DNA of 64,000 nt, from positions 97,586 to 161,585 of the forward strand of contig CAKMZB010000003.1 of the NCBI GenBank assembly GCA_929200315.1, written 5' to 3'. A program made the translations under genes and the position numbers. Positions 9,901-18,572 of this stretch are shown piece after piece. The notes below the pieces were generated by a model. That model saw nothing but the letters and a program-made list of their open reading frames with translations, was not told the origin of the DNA and did not search any database. Origin of the DNA: an uncultured Alphaproteobacteria bacterium (GTDB lineage: Bacteria > Pseudomonadota > Alphaproteobacteria > Rhizobiales > Rhizobiaceae). The number at the start of each line of letters is the position of its first letter. Position 1 is the first letter of the stretch.

Positions 9901-12900
9901 CGGCACTGTTAAAGGCAAGAGGACCGGCGAGCGCGCCGAAGGGCGTCGTGCCGGGTGAGAGCGGAGTGAGATCCGAGATCGGCAGGGCCGAGCCCGTTTC
10001 ACCGATTGTGCCGATGGTCACTGTGCTTGCAGACCACGTGGTCGAGTCCCACTCCCCGGCATGCGTAGGAGCGTATATTTTCCACCATTCAGGATCCCAT
10101 TGGTCCGCCGTCGCACCCCTCAGCTCGAGAATTCGAGCGATCTCATCAGGATGGGGAATGATGATATGACCGGACGGGGTGTCGCCCACCATTTGCTCCC
10201 AGCAGGGAATGCAACCATACGGCACCGGCACCCAGATCGGAGTGTTCATATTGGGGATGTAGAGATTGTCGAAGGATTGTCGCGCGCCCGCCGCAATGGT
10301 CACCGTCGACCGGTTCTGGAAGAACTCCGCACGGATTGTGATATCCCCACCGCCGAAGGTTTCGATGACGCCGCCTTCGCGGTTGATGATCTGATCGGCC
10401 TTCGAGCTAGTCCGCCCACGCAGCTCCAGATCATCGACGGAAACGATGAGCCCGCCATCATTGTGCAGCGTATCAGCGCTGGCGAGCAGCGTACCACCGG
10501 AGGCCAGGGCACCGGCATTGGTGAGCATGTCTGCCCTAAGGGTGAGTTGCCCACCCAACGTCTGGATTGTCGCGCCGCTTTTGTTGGTGAGGGTGCTCGC
10601 CGTCAACGCCGCGCCGGTGTTGCCGGAGATCGCACCCTCATTGGTGATCGTATCTGCAGAAAGCGTAAGCGCATTGCCTGCTGAAAGCTGCGCGCCCGCC
10701 CGGGACGTGTAGGCACCCGTGAGGTCCACAATCACATCGTTGCCTGCCACGGCGAGATTGGACTGCGTGAAGTCAGCGGCGGCTATCGTCAGATCGTTGG
10801 TTGCGGAAATGAGCGAGGTCGCAGCGTCAGACGTCAACGCTCCCGACACGGTCAGCGTGATATCGCCACCGCTTTCAAGGGCGCCTGTATTGTCGAGGTT
10901 CGTTGCCCAGAGTTTCAGGTCACTTGCGCCCCGCACGGTGCCGCTGTTGGTGACATTGGACGTCACTGCTCCGCCCATCGGGTCATTGATGGCGAGGCGG
11001 TCAAACCCTTCGATCCGGCCGGAATTGGTGAGAGCGGTGGCGGTTGAGATGGTTAAGGCCTCGCCGGCCTCTGCAACACCGGCATTCTCAAACCTATCGG
11101 CGGTGACGCCAAGTGTTCCGTTTGCAGCAAGACGCGCGGTTGCGCTCTGGGTGAGAGCACCACCTGCGGTGATGGTGGCATTGCGCTCCACCAGAATGGA
11201 GCCCTTATTCGCAAGGTCACCGGTTGTTGTGATCGTCAGATCGCGCTGGCTGCCAAGAGCACCTTCATTGGTGAGGCTACCCGCGCCAATTGTCAGATCG
11301 TTGCCCGCAACGAGATTGCCTGTCGCGGTAAGCGAAGCCGCCCCCGTCACCAGGAGTGCAGCGTCGGCTGCAGAATAAACATCGCCGGAGAGCGTGGCGC
11401 TTGCCGCAATTAGGGTCATCGCTCCAGCGGATTCTATCAGGCCGCTCGCCTGCAGATCACCCGCCGTCAGCGAGACCGTGCTACCGCTCTTGATCTCTGC
11501 AACGGCACCGTTGGACAATGTGCCGGTGGTGCTGACCGTCAACGGGCCATTGCCTGCAATCGTCCCGTTGTTGGCAACAGATGCCGCCGTCACATCGAGA
11601 GCGGCAAGGGATTGGATCGTCCTGTCATTTGTCAACGCATCCGTTGCAGTGATGGTGCTGAGAGTCGTCGCGCTGATGAGACCGTCATTGGTGATAGTGC
11701 TGGCGCTGACGACATTGAGCGCAGCATCGGCAGCGATGGTGCCACTGTTGGCAATGCTACTCGCGGTGATGTTGGTGTCCCCAACGGCGACAAGGCGTGC
11801 ATCAACGGCGTTAGCAAGATCAGCCGAAAGCGTGAGAGTGAGGTCGCCATCAGCAGCCATCACGCCGTTGTTGGTTAGGCCTGCAGCATTGATGCCAATG
11901 GAGCCGTTGGCGCTGAAGGTTGCATTGTTGATGAGGCGGGTAGCCCGGCTGGTTGCGATGTTGCCACCAGCGGCCACAGTCGAACCCGCTGCTACGGTGA
12001 AATCATTCGTGGCTGTGACAGTGAGCGCACCGGTCCCGGCGGTAATCGTCCCGTCGGCGGCAAGACCGGCAGCAAGCACCTGTCCGCCTGCGACGATGTT
12101 GGTGCCTTCAAGCAAGACGTCCCCGGCAGCGCCGGTCACGGCTCCGGTGAAAATTTCGATGTCACCGCCAGCGCGCAAGGTAAGCGCGGCCTCAGCATAG
12201 ATGTTGCCTTTGGCCTCCACTTTTTGCGCAGCGCGAGCATTCAGGTTGCCGCGCGAGGTGGTCTTACGCAGGACGAGATTTCCGTTGCTGTCGAGGCGCA
12301 CGCCGCCGCTTCCCGCGCCGATTGTTGGGGCTTTCACACCGACTCCGGCTTCTGTCCCCACCATGGTGATGCGCCCTGCATACATGCCGCCAACAGCGGA
12401 GGAATCGATGCCGAATGTTGGCTTTGGCGACCCATCATCGGCTTTCGCGATGGCCTGACGGGTGGCCAGATCAAAGTCGTTGCGATCGGAGAAGAGACCG
12501 ATTTCGCCTGTTTCCTTGCCGCTAATCTCTCCGTTGATTTCAATGGCGCGAGCGACGATGTCGAAATAGTCTGTGCCGACGGCATTCACGCCATTGGCAC
12601 CAATGGTCACGGTGCCGCGGTTGACGGAAAGGCCAGCAAGCCCACCTGCACCATCAAAGACCGGCACGCCCGTCGACAAGGTCGCGCGGGGAATGTTGAT
12701 GAAACCGCAACCGTTACACGTGATGCCGTTGGCATTGACCAGCACCCAGTCAGCGGGGGCGCCAAAAACTTCCGTCATGCCTTGCAGCGTGGAGCGGGAG
12801 CCACCCGTCACCTCGCCAAGGATTTTGCGCGCCGCTCCACTGCCCTGCAGATTGGGATTGCCCACAATCATGCCGCCGAGCTGCGACCGGCCAAAGCTGG

Positions 12901-13225
12901 TGGAGTTGTTGAGAATTAGACCGTTCGGCCCGACATTGAATCGCGTGAAACGGTTATGGGAAAGACCGGCCCCGTTGGGAGCAACAATATTGACCACCGG
13001 CACACCGTTGGGGGCAGCGGTAACGCCAGGTGCGTTGCCAGGGCGGGTCGGGTCCACCACAACGGACTGCGCATAGGAGGGCACGAGCGTATGCATGAGC
13101 ATCGCGATGCTCGCCACGGCCGCCGTGATGCGCCGGTGCATGGGCGTGCGCTCATGTGTACCGCCGCGGGAGGAAAACGGGTTCCAGAAGGTGCGGGCAA
13201 AAACTGGCTTTTTACGGTTACGCAT
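6980..13225 (-). CDS. TpsA: filamentous haemagglutinin-like exoprotein (two-partner secretion)
   Basis: A 2081-residue exoprotein secreted by the adjacent TpsB. The N-terminus is an extended signal peptide (MRNRKKPVFAR... to a cut near PSYAQS). The TPS secretion domain follows with the landmark NPNL and a NANGI variant of the NPNGI motif, plus the paired cysteines of ITCNGCGF. The bulk is short Asn/Gly/Ala-rich repeats of a beta-helix (for example LTNxGxI-type units). Around residue 1005 there is a non-repetitive insert with CIPC and several tryptophans. The last third has haemagglutinin-type repeats (SGLLSKSF, SGLFAEAG). There is no CdiA-type VENN motif or toxin tip; the chain ends in a short acidic, Gln-rich tail. 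The frame is open to 13300, but the Met at 13225 fits the extended signal best. Confidence 0.9.
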   Translation of the reverse strand: MRNRKKPVFARTFWNPFSSRGGTHERTPMHRRITAAVASIAMLMHTLVPSYAQSVVVDPTRPGNAPGVTAAPNGVPVVNIVAPNGAGLSHNRFTRFNVGPNGLILNNSTSFGRSQLGGMIVGNPNLQGSGAARKILGEVTGGSRSTLQGMTEVFGAPADWVLVNANGITCNGCGFINIPRATLSTGVPVFDGAGGLAGLSVNRGTVTIGANGVNAVGTDYFDIVARAIEINGEISGKETGEIGLFSDRNDFDLATRQAIAKADDGSPKPTFGIDSSAVGGMYAGRITMVGTEAGVGVKAPTIGAGSGGVRLDSNGNLVLRKTTSRGNLNARAAQKVEAKGNIYAEAALTLRAGGDIEIFTGAVTGAAGDVLLEGTNIVAGGQVLAAGLAADGTITAGTGALTVTATNDFTVAAGSTVAAGGNIATSRATRLINNATFSANGSIGINAAGLTNNGVMAADGDLTLTLSADLANAVDARLVAVGDTNITASSIANSGTIAADAALNVVSASTITNDGLISATTLSTITATDALTNDRTIQSLAALDVTAASVANNGTIAGNGPLTVSTTGTLSNGAVAEIKSGSTVSLTAGDLQASGLIESAGAMTLIAASATLSGDVYSAADAALLVTGAASLTATGNLVAGNDLTIGAGSLTNEGALGSQRDLTITTTGDLANKGSILVERNATITAGGALTQSATARLAANGTLGVTADRFENAGVAEAGEALTISTATALTNSGRIEGFDRLAINDPMGGAVTSNVTNSGTVRGASDLKLWATNLDNTGALESGGDITLTVSGALTSDAATSLISATNDLTIAAADFTQSNLAVAGNDVIVDLTGAYTSRAGAQLSAGNALTLSADTITNEGAISGNTGAALTASTLTNKSGATIQTLGGQLTLRADMLTNAGALASGGTLLASADTLHNDGGLIVSVDDLELRGRTSSKADQIINREGGVIETFGGGDITIRAEFFQNRSTVTIAAGARQSFDNLYIPNMNTPIWVPVPYGCIPCWEQMVGDTPSGHIIIPHPDEIARILELRGATADQWDPEWWKIYAPTHAGEWDSTTWSASTVTIGTIGETGSALPISDLTPLSPGTTPFGALAGPLAFNSAEDLGLGAAFQYFTPAPGASPYLYETRFQFIDAGLFFGTGYFLDLMGVSDLSTLPKRLGDAYFDTRLVNDQIFRTTGRRWLDIGVPDERAQMQALIDAAASQSAGLQLTPGVSLTADQIARLTADIVWYETITIDGQEVLAPRLYLSPTSLENRNPSGALIVAGGDVSLTGASVTNTRGTIEGGGVVSLVSLTGDIANRSGRIIGGDVSLVSAGSIINERLTTTTGNGTNRIGTIVDREALIAATGTGAGTGGNITLQAQDTVAIRAATVAGAGDVTIDATQIEITAVETYSLDEHGDTDNTGYRNEERRNLGSTIFAGGNFSANAGETIDITGSDVTAIGDSSLIAGGEITIAAAENSSSYTSAQRKSGLLSKSFVREQRDSTQLQSSTITFGGDGTIKAGTDGPADLNIVASNVLIDGDGEVSASRDVNLLEGREEFYSDSVRRKSGLFAEAGGGSITAGYRKTSDIVNQQGSTGVTSVLAFGGDGTVTAGRDINSNAATIGVGEALTLEAARDVNLNSVTDVFRSNESHKSLEIAATASVFENVTGPLKALADTPRMATSGKGNVGHKAVSAISAGLKAADAAKDLAAVVTGASPAAGVNVSVDISSSKETSQQTANVSRSGFVSAGDKLTINAGRDLVSQGAVIIADSAEINVGRDATLTSARSTSQWSSESSSSGASVGVSVGVGVTGAVVVTPTASVSASKGSGSGQSVTHSNTIVDVAGNLDLNVGNDAALRGAEVYAGSADVDVGGDLLVESQLDVVTSQSSEAGGSLSLGESTTYNAPNPKNNGSSGPSLSVSVHGSKSEQDTAWVNGQSGIITDGELDVVVDGDTTVIGGVIGSGTGDLTLETETLTTQDLALKDDASSIEGGVYLSLGSGGVSGSVEGEYANREVDGIARATIGEGEVTIRDADGDGEAGTEADEAAQEEQLASLNRDLDKALEVTEAPQDQMRSSCPGWGPRCSSFPGQFSA

Positions 13226-13289
13226 GGGCTCGGTCTCGAAGGGTAAGTCGATCGGCGTGTCGGATTGAAAAGCGGCTTGGCGGAAGGAA

Positions 13290-15197
13290 CTAGAAAGCAA
13301 TGTTCAGCCCCGCTTTAAGGGCGAAGATCCCGTCGGGATCATCATGGTCTGCCTCAAACCAAGAAGGATGGTAGAGCGGTTCTTCCCAGGCCGCCTCCAG
13401 GGTGAAGACGCCGCCGGTCAGCCGCAGGCCAAAGGCGGCACCGGCAATGCGGCCCCCTTCAAAACTGTCATCGGCGTCGTCGGCAATCACACCGGCATCA
13501 AGAGCGGCAAAGAGCTGCGGTATGCCAAGCAGACGCTTGGCTTCCGCCATGACGGCATTTTCCCCGCCGTTGAAAAGTGGCAGCGACCAGATCAATTCAT
13601 TGCGGCTATAAGCGCCGCTTTCACCGTAGATCGCATGGCCACGATAGCCGCGCACAGAATAAAGCCCGCCCATTGAGAGACGTTCGCTGCCAAAGAGATG
13701 CGCACTGGAAGCGGCGCCATGAAGCGTGCTGCGCCAGAGCAGGTTCTGCTCTGCAATCTGAAAGGGTTTTGTGTAGGTGCCGTCAAAATAGAAGGTGGTG
13801 AACTGAGCACGGGGACCAGGATCCTGGCCGGGAAAGTCGAGCTTTCCGTCCTTCTTTGCACCAAAAGCATCAAGTCCCTGCCGCAAACCGCCGCTTACCT
13901 CCAGCAGCCCGCCCGCCAAGGCGTGCGAATGACCAAGACCCAGGTGACCAATCGCCAGGCGGCGGCTCGCGGTTTGGACGAAAACGTCCTCCACATAGGT
14001 TTCGGTTTCCTTAACCCGCAGACCGGCGAGAACCCAGGTCTTGGAGATCTGGTCGCGACGGATCAACCGCTCCCCTTCGACAGCAATGTTCCAGGTTTGG
14101 CCTTCGTTGGAGAAGGTCTGGCTTACACCATGCAGAAGGCTCGCATAGTCGAAATAGGAGGCGGAGAGGCGGCCGGTCCAGGAGCCGTAAGGCCCCTCGA
14201 TACTAGCGGAATAGGAGCGCGATCCCTCCGGGCCGAGGTCGAACATCTGGGTCTCGGCATCACCGTTCCAAGTCAGCGCGATGGACTCGTAAAGGCCGAG
14301 CACATCAAAGGCGGAAAGCGATGCGCTGGTCTGCCATTCGCCGGTTGATTCTGCGCCGTTATTGTCAATGCCAAGATGCAGACGAAAGCGGTCCTGAACG
14401 TCGGTGTTGACCACCACACGGCTGGTGCCCACCTCGTCCCCCGGCTCGATGGCAATCTTGGCATCGTGCGACGGCAGACGGTTGATCTGGTCCAGCCGCT
14501 GCTCGATCTGGCGCAGATTGGTGATTTTGCCGTCCAGCGATTTAAGCGCGTTTTTGCGCCCGAAACGCCGTGGCTCGCCATTGTCCAAAACCGCGCTGGA
14601 CGATTGTCGGCCTTCCACCACCAGCACCTTCAAAACACCAGAAGACAGATCCTGCGGCCCAAGATACGCGCGGCTCGTGATGTAGCCCTCCTCGACATAC
14701 CAATTGGTGAGCGCGCGGATAACATTTTGCAGGCCGCTCGCTTTCAGACACTCCCCCTCAAATTGCGCGAGGAGCTCACGCTCAGCATCAGCAGGCAGCA
14801 GCTTGGCGCCGGCAATATCGACCCGGTCGATTTGAACACAGGGGCCATCACCCTCGGCAATTTCGGTAACACCCGGTGCAGTGCCACCGGTGGGTGCAAC
14901 ACGCCGCCGCGCCGCCTCTTCAGCAGCACGCCTCTCCGCCTCAGCCCGTTGTATGATAAGCTCCTGCTGGCGTGCCGCGCGGTCGATTTCGCTGGTTTGA
15001 GCAATTGCAGGACCGGAGGCGGCCATTGCCAAAAGAATAGCGCCTATTTGCAAATAGAACGGGCCTATTTTGCAAGCGGTATGCCGCGACGCGGCACAAA
15101 ATTGCAAAATGGTATAGCGAAAATCCCCGTTCGCTATTCGAATTAGGCGCCTAATTGCAACCAGTGCGTGCAATTGCAACCGCGAATTGGCGATCAT
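13290..15197 (-). CDS. TpsB: ShlB/FhaC-family outer-membrane transporter
   Basis: The outer-membrane partner that secretes and activates TpsA. It has a signal segment ending near GPAIAQ, an Ala/Glu/Arg-rich linker helix (residues 65-100), a POTRA domain (VQIDRVDIAGAKLL ... NWYVEEGYITSRAYL) and the ShlB barrel domain (NRLPSHDAKIAIEPG, LHLGIDNNGAESTGEWQTS, LSMGGLYSVRGYRG), ending in NIAF. VRGYRG is the conserved VRGY tip that occupies the pore. It lies 64 bases upstream of tpsA on the same strand. The start is uncertain: the first ATG gives a 57-residue stretch before the signal core, and this stretch overlaps five TTGCAA palindromes, so translation may begin nearer 15050. Confidence 0.9.
   Translation of the reverse strand: MIANSRLQLHALVAIRRLIRIANGDFRYTILQFCAASRHTACKIGPFYLQIGAILLAMAASGPAIAQTSEIDRAARQQELIIQRAEAERRAAEEAARRRVAPTGGTAPGVTEIAEGDGPCVQIDRVDIAGAKLLPADAERELLAQFEGECLKASGLQNVIRALTNWYVEEGYITSRAYLGPQDLSSGVLKVLVVEGRQSSSAVLDNGEPRRFGRKNALKSLDGKITNLRQIEQRLDQINRLPSHDAKIAIEPGDEVGTSRVVVNTDVQDRFRLHLGIDNNGAESTGEWQTSASLSAFDVLGLYESIALTWNGDAETQMFDLGPEGSRSYSASIEGPYGSWTGRLSASYFDYASLLHGVSQTFSNEGQTWNIAVEGERLIRRDQISKTWVLAGLRVKETETYVEDVFVQTASRRLAIGHLGLGHSHALAGGLLEVSGGLRQGLDAFGAKKDGKLDFPGQDPGPRAQFTTFYFDGTYTKPFQIAEQNLLWRSTLHGAASSAHLFGSERLSMGGLYSVRGYRGHAIYGESGAYSRNELIWSLPLFNGGENAVMAEAKRLLGIPQLFAALDAGVIADDADDSFEGGRIAGAAFGLRLTGGVFTLEAAWEEPLYHPSWFEADHDDPDGIFALKAGLNIAF
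15048..15179. promoter_or_regulatory. cluster of five TTGCAA palindromes at the tpsB start
   Basis: The self-complementary hexamer TTGCAA occurs at 15048-15053, 15070-15075, 15102-15107, 15155-15160 and 15174-15179. Two copies share the longer left flank CCTATTT. Random sequence would rarely give more than one such hexamer in 130 bases. The cluster sits where a regulator of the tpsBA pair or of the divergent 15551 operon would bind. That it is an operator is an inference. Confidence 0.4.
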
Positions 15198-15550
15198 TCA
15201 CTATAATCGTGAAGGCGATAATCAAAGTAATTCATTTGCTATTTAGAATATGTATAATTATTCAATACGTCAGATTGGATTTAGTTGAAATATTGTCGAA
15301 TAAAATTCAACTTTTATACAAATAATGATAATTATGTGATTTATGAAAAATTGCACTGAGCGGCAAAGTCGTGCAACAATTTGGATAATTTATCGATTCT
15401 TCCGTATCCTGTTCACAAAGCACCGCAGCAAACCGTCTCAAAAAAAGTGTGCTCCCGGCAGATTCCTGAGTTACCGCACACCCAAATGATGCTTGACTGA
15501 TTCCAGCAATTTGCTTTGTGACCCTTACAAAAACACGGCGGGAAAACTGT
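15198..15550. other. AT-rich divergent intergenic region
   Basis: A 353-base AT-rich stretch between tpsB (leftward) and the 15551 operon (rightward), markedly lower in GC than its neighbours. It contains TATAAT at 15202-15207 and 15253-15258 on the plus strand, and an inverted repeat AGTTGAA/TTCAACT at 15283-15289 and 15306-15312. No gene is convincing. Low GC and close spacing to a possibly foreign operon may mark an insertion boundary. Confidence 0.45.
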
Positions 15551-16501
15551 ATGCTACGTGCGCTCAAGCCAGCTTATTTTCAGAAATTTCTAGACATAAA
15601 GCTCGCCACCTCCACGGAATTTGAGACGCACATCGTGGAACGTCCCGGTGTTTGGATGCAGGAAGATCAGCGCGAAGCAGTCCGCAAGGATTTGGTGGAA
15701 ATTGCCTCAAGAACGCTCGATCGGCGGAGCTTAACTTACGGCATTTTCCGCGAAGATGGACGGGGTTTGGACAATTGTGTGATCACGATTGTTCGCAACA
15801 AGAAAACCGGCAATCCGGTTGCTTTCAATGCTCTTGCGTTAATTGACGTCGAGTTGGGCAAAGGCACAACTAGGGTGCTTCACCTTGGCCTGGTTATGGT
15901 TGATCCTGACGTCAGATCGCAGGGTCTGTCCTGGATACTATATGGCCTGACCTGCACCCTCTTCTTTCTTCGCAATCAGCTGCGCCCGATCTGGATATCG
16001 AACGTAACCCAGGTGCCCGCAATCGTTGGTATGGTTGCGGAAACCTTTTCAGAAGTCTTCCCTCATCCCGGCAAGAATCAACGGCGCAGCATCAAACATT
16101 TGCTCTTGGGACGCGAAATCATGAAGAGCCATCGTCATGTTTTTGGCGTCGGTGAAGAAGCGGGTTTTGACCAGGATAGATTTGTTGTCACAAACGCTTA
16201 CACTGGCGGATCCGACAGTCTGAAAAAGACGTATGATCAGGCGCAAAAGCACCGTGACGAGATCTACAACGCGTTCTGCGAGGACAAGCTCGACTACAAG
16301 CGCGGCGATGACGTGTTGCAGCTTGGTCAAATCAACCTAAACACATCCAAAGACTATCTCCTGAAATCAGTCCCGCGCGGATCGGTGCGTTCGCTGATCG
16401 CCGCCGGGCTATTTGTAACTCTACAACGCCTGGCATTACCGCTGGTCTACTGGTTCGATACCTCGCAATCATGGGGGCGCTTGAGAGCGCGCAAAATATG
16501 A
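15551..16501 (+). CDS. GNAT-like acyltransferase, first gene of the E1/nitroreductase operon
   Basis: A 316-residue protein that I recognise only as GNAT-like. Residues 105-135 read as motif A of that fold: a beta strand (HLGLVMVDPD) followed by RSQGLSWILYG, in the place of the acyl-CoA pyrophosphate loop. The C-terminal 30 residues contain a hydrophobic stretch (LIAAGLFVTLQRLALPLVYW) that could anchor it to the membrane. I use the ATG at 15551, preceded by GGCGGGAAAA; a GTG at 15518 is an alternative. The stop TGA overlaps the next start as ATGA, so it is translationally coupled to the E1-like gene. Role inferred: acylation of an amine or lipid intermediate in an unknown pathway. Confidence 0.65.
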   Translation: MLRALKPAYFQKFLDIKLATSTEFETHIVERPGVWMQEDQREAVRKDLVEIASRTLDRRSLTYGIFREDGRGLDNCVITIVRNKKTGNPVAFNALALIDVELGKGTTRVLHLGLVMVDPDVRSQGLSWILYGLTCTLFFLRNQLRPIWISNVTQVPAIVGMVAETFSEVFPHPGKNQRRSIKHLLLGREIMKSHRHVFGVGEEAGFDQDRFVVTNAYTGGSDSLKKTYDQAQKHRDEIYNAFCEDKLDYKRGDDVLQLGQINLNTSKDYLLKSVPRGSVRSLIAAGLFVTLQRLALPLVYWFDTSQSWGRLRARKI

Positions 16502-17379
16502 CCGGTTTTGACTATGAAGAATTTACCACCCGCAACACCGGGTTTGTCACACGCCAAGAGCAGGATGCGCTCAGGAACGCGACTGTGTTTGTTTGCGGTA
16601 CTGGCGGGATGGGTGGGGCGTGTGTTTTTGCATTGGCACGCGCGGGTGTCGGCAATCTCATTGTGGCAGATATAGATGAGTTCGAAGTCTCAAACCTGAA
16701 CCGGCAGGCCTTCGCCTTCACGGATACAGTGGGACAACACAAGGCAGTTGCAACCGCTGATCTTTGTCAGAAAATTAATCCCGAAATGTCGATCACAGTT
16801 TATCGCGACGACTGGGCGAAACACGTTGAGAAGACAGTCGCGGGCAGTGATGTGATCGTTAACGGCACCGACGATCTTGCAGCATCTCTGCTGCTCTACA
16901 GAACGTCACGAACACACGGCCTAACCATGATTGACGCCTATGCATCACCTCTCCCGTCTATCTTCACCACGTCCCCGACTGATCCCATGCCGGAAGAGCG
17001 GCTGGGTTATCCAACAATTGGCACGGCTTGGAATGAACTAACCGCTGATCAACGCGACGAAGCATTCTTGCGTGAAGCCGAGTATGTCATTCTCAACTCA
17101 TCCTCACGCCATCACATTGACCTCGAACTTGCCGGAGAAGTTGCGGCGGGAAAACGCAGCCGGATGTCGTTTGCTCCGATGGTTCTAACAACCGGTAATC
17201 TCATGGCATACGAGGTGATCAGCGGCATTCTGCGCCGACCTCAGGGAGCCGACTTTCGGGGCTGGTTTTTCAACCCTTATGTCGGTCGGGTGGAAAAGCC
17301 ACGAAATGCTGTAACGTCAGCACTTCTGCGTCCCGTTGTACGTCGGTTCCTACGCAAGATGATGACGGAAGACAGCTGA
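16498..17379 (+). CDS. E1/ThiF-like adenylyltransferase-fold protein
   Basis: A 293-residue protein of the E1-like superfamily. The ATP-binding features are all present: GTGGMG (residues 34-39), the acidic end of strand 2 (ADIDEFE), the SNLNRQ arginine motif (65-70), the conserved GQHK lysine (82) and a TDD acidic pair (124-126). Family members adenylate a C-terminal carboxylate, as ThiF and MoeB do. The only cysteines are at 33, 42 and 90, so the thioester cysteine and the zinc-binding CxxC pairs of classical members are absent. I use ATG 16498, overlapping the upstream stop as ATGA. No ubiquitin-like or ThiS-like partner is in the window, so the adenylated substrate is unknown. Confidence 0.85.
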   Translation: MTGFDYEEFTTRNTGFVTRQEQDALRNATVFVCGTGGMGGACVFALARAGVGNLIVADIDEFEVSNLNRQAFAFTDTVGQHKAVATADLCQKINPEMSITVYRDDWAKHVEKTVAGSDVIVNGTDDLAASLLLYRTSRTHGLTMIDAYASPLPSIFTTSPTDPMPEERLGYPTIGTAWNELTADQRDEAFLREAEYVILNSSSRHHIDLELAGEVAAGKRSRMSFAPMVLTTGNLMAYEVISGILRRPQGADFRGWFFNPYVGRVEKPRNAVTSALLRPVVRRFLRKMMTEDS

Positions 17380-18572
17380 TGGCGCCTTCGCTCGTCGCCG
17401 ACACGTTCGTTTCAGCGGTCGCTGTTGTTGGTCTCCTCATATTGCGCAGGAGTCTGGGCGGTGCAGATGGCCCAGATGGGATTAACGGCCGGTTTAGGCT
17501 GGTCATTCTGGTGCTTGTCTGGATGCTTGGCAGCCGTGTTTTCTTTTGGTTGTTCGGGTTGGAATTTTTGCGGGTCGTGAACTTGGCGGCAGCCGCTTTC
17601 ATTCCATTGTCGATGTTGCTCTTGTGCGAAGGGTTAATGCGGCGTCACTCCGCTAAGATCTTCAAAATCTGGACGATTTTTGGCGCTACCGTTTTTGTCG
17701 TGATGGCGCCGTTTCTTCCCATTCTGTCAGAAACGGCTGTAGGCGTGGCCCTGATGACGTTTCAGCTGATCTCCTTTTGCGCAATTGGCTATTGGGTCAT
17801 CACCCGCAACCGCAAAGACTTGTCAGCAGGCGAGAACACACTGATAGACCGGCTCGCCTGGTCGCTCTTTCTGATCATTCCATTTGCTGCCACCGACTTC
17901 CGTGTTGGTTTTATCGACACACCTGTAAGGTTATCCGGCGTGGCCATATTAGTGCTCTGCTGGTTGGCACTCAGCTTCAACGGCATCCGCACCAACCACT
18001 GGCCGGTTGTTACAAGCATCGCCCTGCTGTTTGTGGCGATTGCTACCAGCGTAGCAGCAGCGACCTGCATCGTTGAGCTCAATCGGACTGAAATGTTTCA
18101 GCTTGGAGCCGTCTTCATCTGTGCCGCTCTGCTCCTACAGATTCATGCTGAAGCACGATCCCTCAAAACGGAGGAACAGCGAACCAGTCTGTTGCGCTAC
18201 ATCATCGACTTCCACGGCGAAGGCAGCGCTGAGTTCCTACGAGGCTTGCAAGCCCACCCTCTCGTTTCAGGAGCGGTCATTTTAGAAGGGGCTGATCTCA
18301 ATGATTTTGACGCCGCCTTTCGCTCCTATGTTGGACAGAAGCAGGTGTTGTCGGCGGCCACGGCAGAGCACGGAGCGTCGCAAGACATATCGGAGCAGTT
18401 GCGTTGGCTATTTGAAAAATATTCCGCCACCCACGTTTTGCACATCGGCGATGAACCGTTCCAGCTAGTGGTGGTGAACATGCCATCCATAACACGCGAA
18501 CCTGGCGCAGACCTTGAACTATCAATTGTTCAACGCGTCGCCGCATTGATGGCCAAGGGTCGCGCACTATGA
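17379..18572 (+). CDS. polytopic membrane protein with cytoplasmic C-terminal domain
   Basis: A 397-residue protein of unknown function. About eight or nine hydrophobic helices fill residues 4 to 254 (for example AVAVVGLLIL, VILVLVWMLG, FIPLSMLLLC, SIALLFVAIATSVAAA). A soluble region of some 140 residues follows, starting at HAEARSLKTEEQR. That region alternates strands and helices and vaguely recalls GAF-type sensor domains, but no His-kinase, cyclase or response-regulator motif is visible. The start ATG shares its A with the E1-like stop (TGATG), and its own stop overlaps the next gene. It may anchor the pathway's enzymes or move their product; that is inference. Confidence 0.6.
   Translation: MAPSLVADTFVSAVAVVGLLILRRSLGGADGPDGINGRFRLVILVLVWMLGSRVFFWLFGLEFLRVVNLAAAAFIPLSMLLLCEGLMRRHSAKIFKIWTIFGATVFVVMAPFLPILSETAVGVALMTFQLISFCAIGYWVITRNRKDLSAGENTLIDRLAWSLFLIIPFAATDFRVGFIDTPVRLSGVAILVLCWLALSFNGIRTNHWPVVTSIALLFVAIATSVAAATCIVELNRTEMFQLGAVFICAALLLQIHAEARSLKTEEQRTSLLRYIIDFHGEGSAEFLRGLQAHPLVSGAVILEGADLNDFDAAFRSYVGQKQVLSAATAEHGASQDISEQLRWLFEKYSATHVLHIGDEPFQLVVVNMPSITREPGADLELSIVQRVAALMAKGRAL

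Noticed and set aside
6980..13225. TpsA as a CdiA-type contact-dependent toxin
   Set aside because: No VENN-like motif, no variable C-terminal toxin and no small immunity gene downstream; the gene ends against the autotransporter.
7080..13246. Many long plus-strand frames opposite tpsA
   Set aside because: They are antisense shadows of a repetitive GC-rich gene, with biased Ser/Pro/Val composition, no ribosome sites and no known motifs.
16498..17379. E1-like gene as part of a CBASS or ubiquitin-like (Bil) defence system
   Set aside because: No cyclic-nucleotide synthase, E2, JAB protease or ubiquitin-like gene is nearby; the partners are acyltransferases and a nitroreductase.
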